A model generated the notes under the pieces. That model was not told where the DNA came from. It did no database searches and saw only the letters and a program-made list of their open reading frames with translations. The position numbers and the translations under genes were made by a program. A stretch of DNA of 64,000 nt, from positions 40,323,649 to 40,387,648 of the forward strand of contig NC_087068.1 in NCBI RefSeq assembly GCF_963678635.1, in the 5' to 3' direction. The stretch is from Symsagittifera roscoffensis. Lineage: Eukaryota; Xenacoelomorpha; Acoela; Convolutidae. Of the stretch, positions 63,898 to 64,000 are shown in pieces. Position 1 is the first letter of the stretch. Each line of letters starts with the position of its first letter.

Positions 63898-64000
63898 TCA
63901 ATGGTTTTGTACAGGGCGTCTGCTGCCACTTTTGAGGACCAATTTTCAGGGTACTGGATTATCGGCCACTTAGGGTATTGGATTTTTGATTGGTGTAAAT
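63898..64000 (-). CDS. Possible partial exon at the window edge
   Basis: On the minus strand an open frame enters from the right edge and reads QYPKWPIIQYPENWSSKV and then AADALYKTIE, ending at a strong donor GAAG then GTAAGG. It would be an internal exon of a gene lying to the right. The competing plus-strand candidate at 63570 is nearby, so at most one of the two is likely real in this exact form. Confidence 0.3.

Overview
This is a window of an AT-rich animal nuclear genome. Genes are split by GT-AG introns, intergenic DNA is full of transposable elements, and the two recognisable host genes encode the spliceosome-disassembly factor TFIP11 and a nicotinic-type Cys-loop receptor subunit. 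The repeat load (tRNA-derived SINEs, a PHD-finger LINE, a Polinton-type DNA polymerase, a hAT MITE and a gag-pro LTR element) suggests an invertebrate metazoan. I cannot name the species or phylum.

Layout. 1-3660: SINE-rich DNA around the last visible TFIP11 exon. 2989-18052: TFIP11 on the minus strand, 11 exons visible, the C-terminal exon(s) lying beyond base 1. Exons 7-10 are present twice because 3577-9210 is repeated almost perfectly at 9211-14849. Exon phases mean only one block can be used in a given mRNA. 18932-19309: a LINE 3' fragment. 19956-23018: a LINE on the minus strand with a PHD-finger ORF1, an endonuclease, and a deleted reverse-transcriptase core. 25100-37020: three head-to-tail units of a decayed Polinton-type protein-primed DNA polymerase B region, each with a degenerate 30-bp minisatellite upstream. 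38351-39159: a foldback element packed with TGAGCGGTTT and its complement. 39250-42590: an old, diverged tandem duplication. 43254-48144: the receptor gene on the plus strand, four exons, with a large inverted repeat in intron 2. 49013-49463: a hAT-type MITE with a perfect 8-bp target duplication. 50926-60698: a young LTR retrotransposon on the minus strand with 1144-bp LTRs. 60703-64000: small repeats and a possible gene start at the right edge.

Most unusual object: the LTR element. It has a complete-looking gag, a canonical UUUAAAC slippery site on the gag stop codon and a protease in the -1 frame. I could find no reverse transcriptase, RNase H or integrase. It also carries two diverged tandem copies of an unrecognised ~60-residue reading frame, a 229-codon basic ORF beside the 3' LTR, and a leader with about 15 copies of CTGAAAC (GTTTCAG in element sense). 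Its LTRs differ at only about five positions, so a non-autonomous element mobilised in trans fits best.

Everything here is read by eye. Protein family names rest on motifs and remembered family patterns, not on searches. Exon limits were placed from splice dinucleotides and codon phase.
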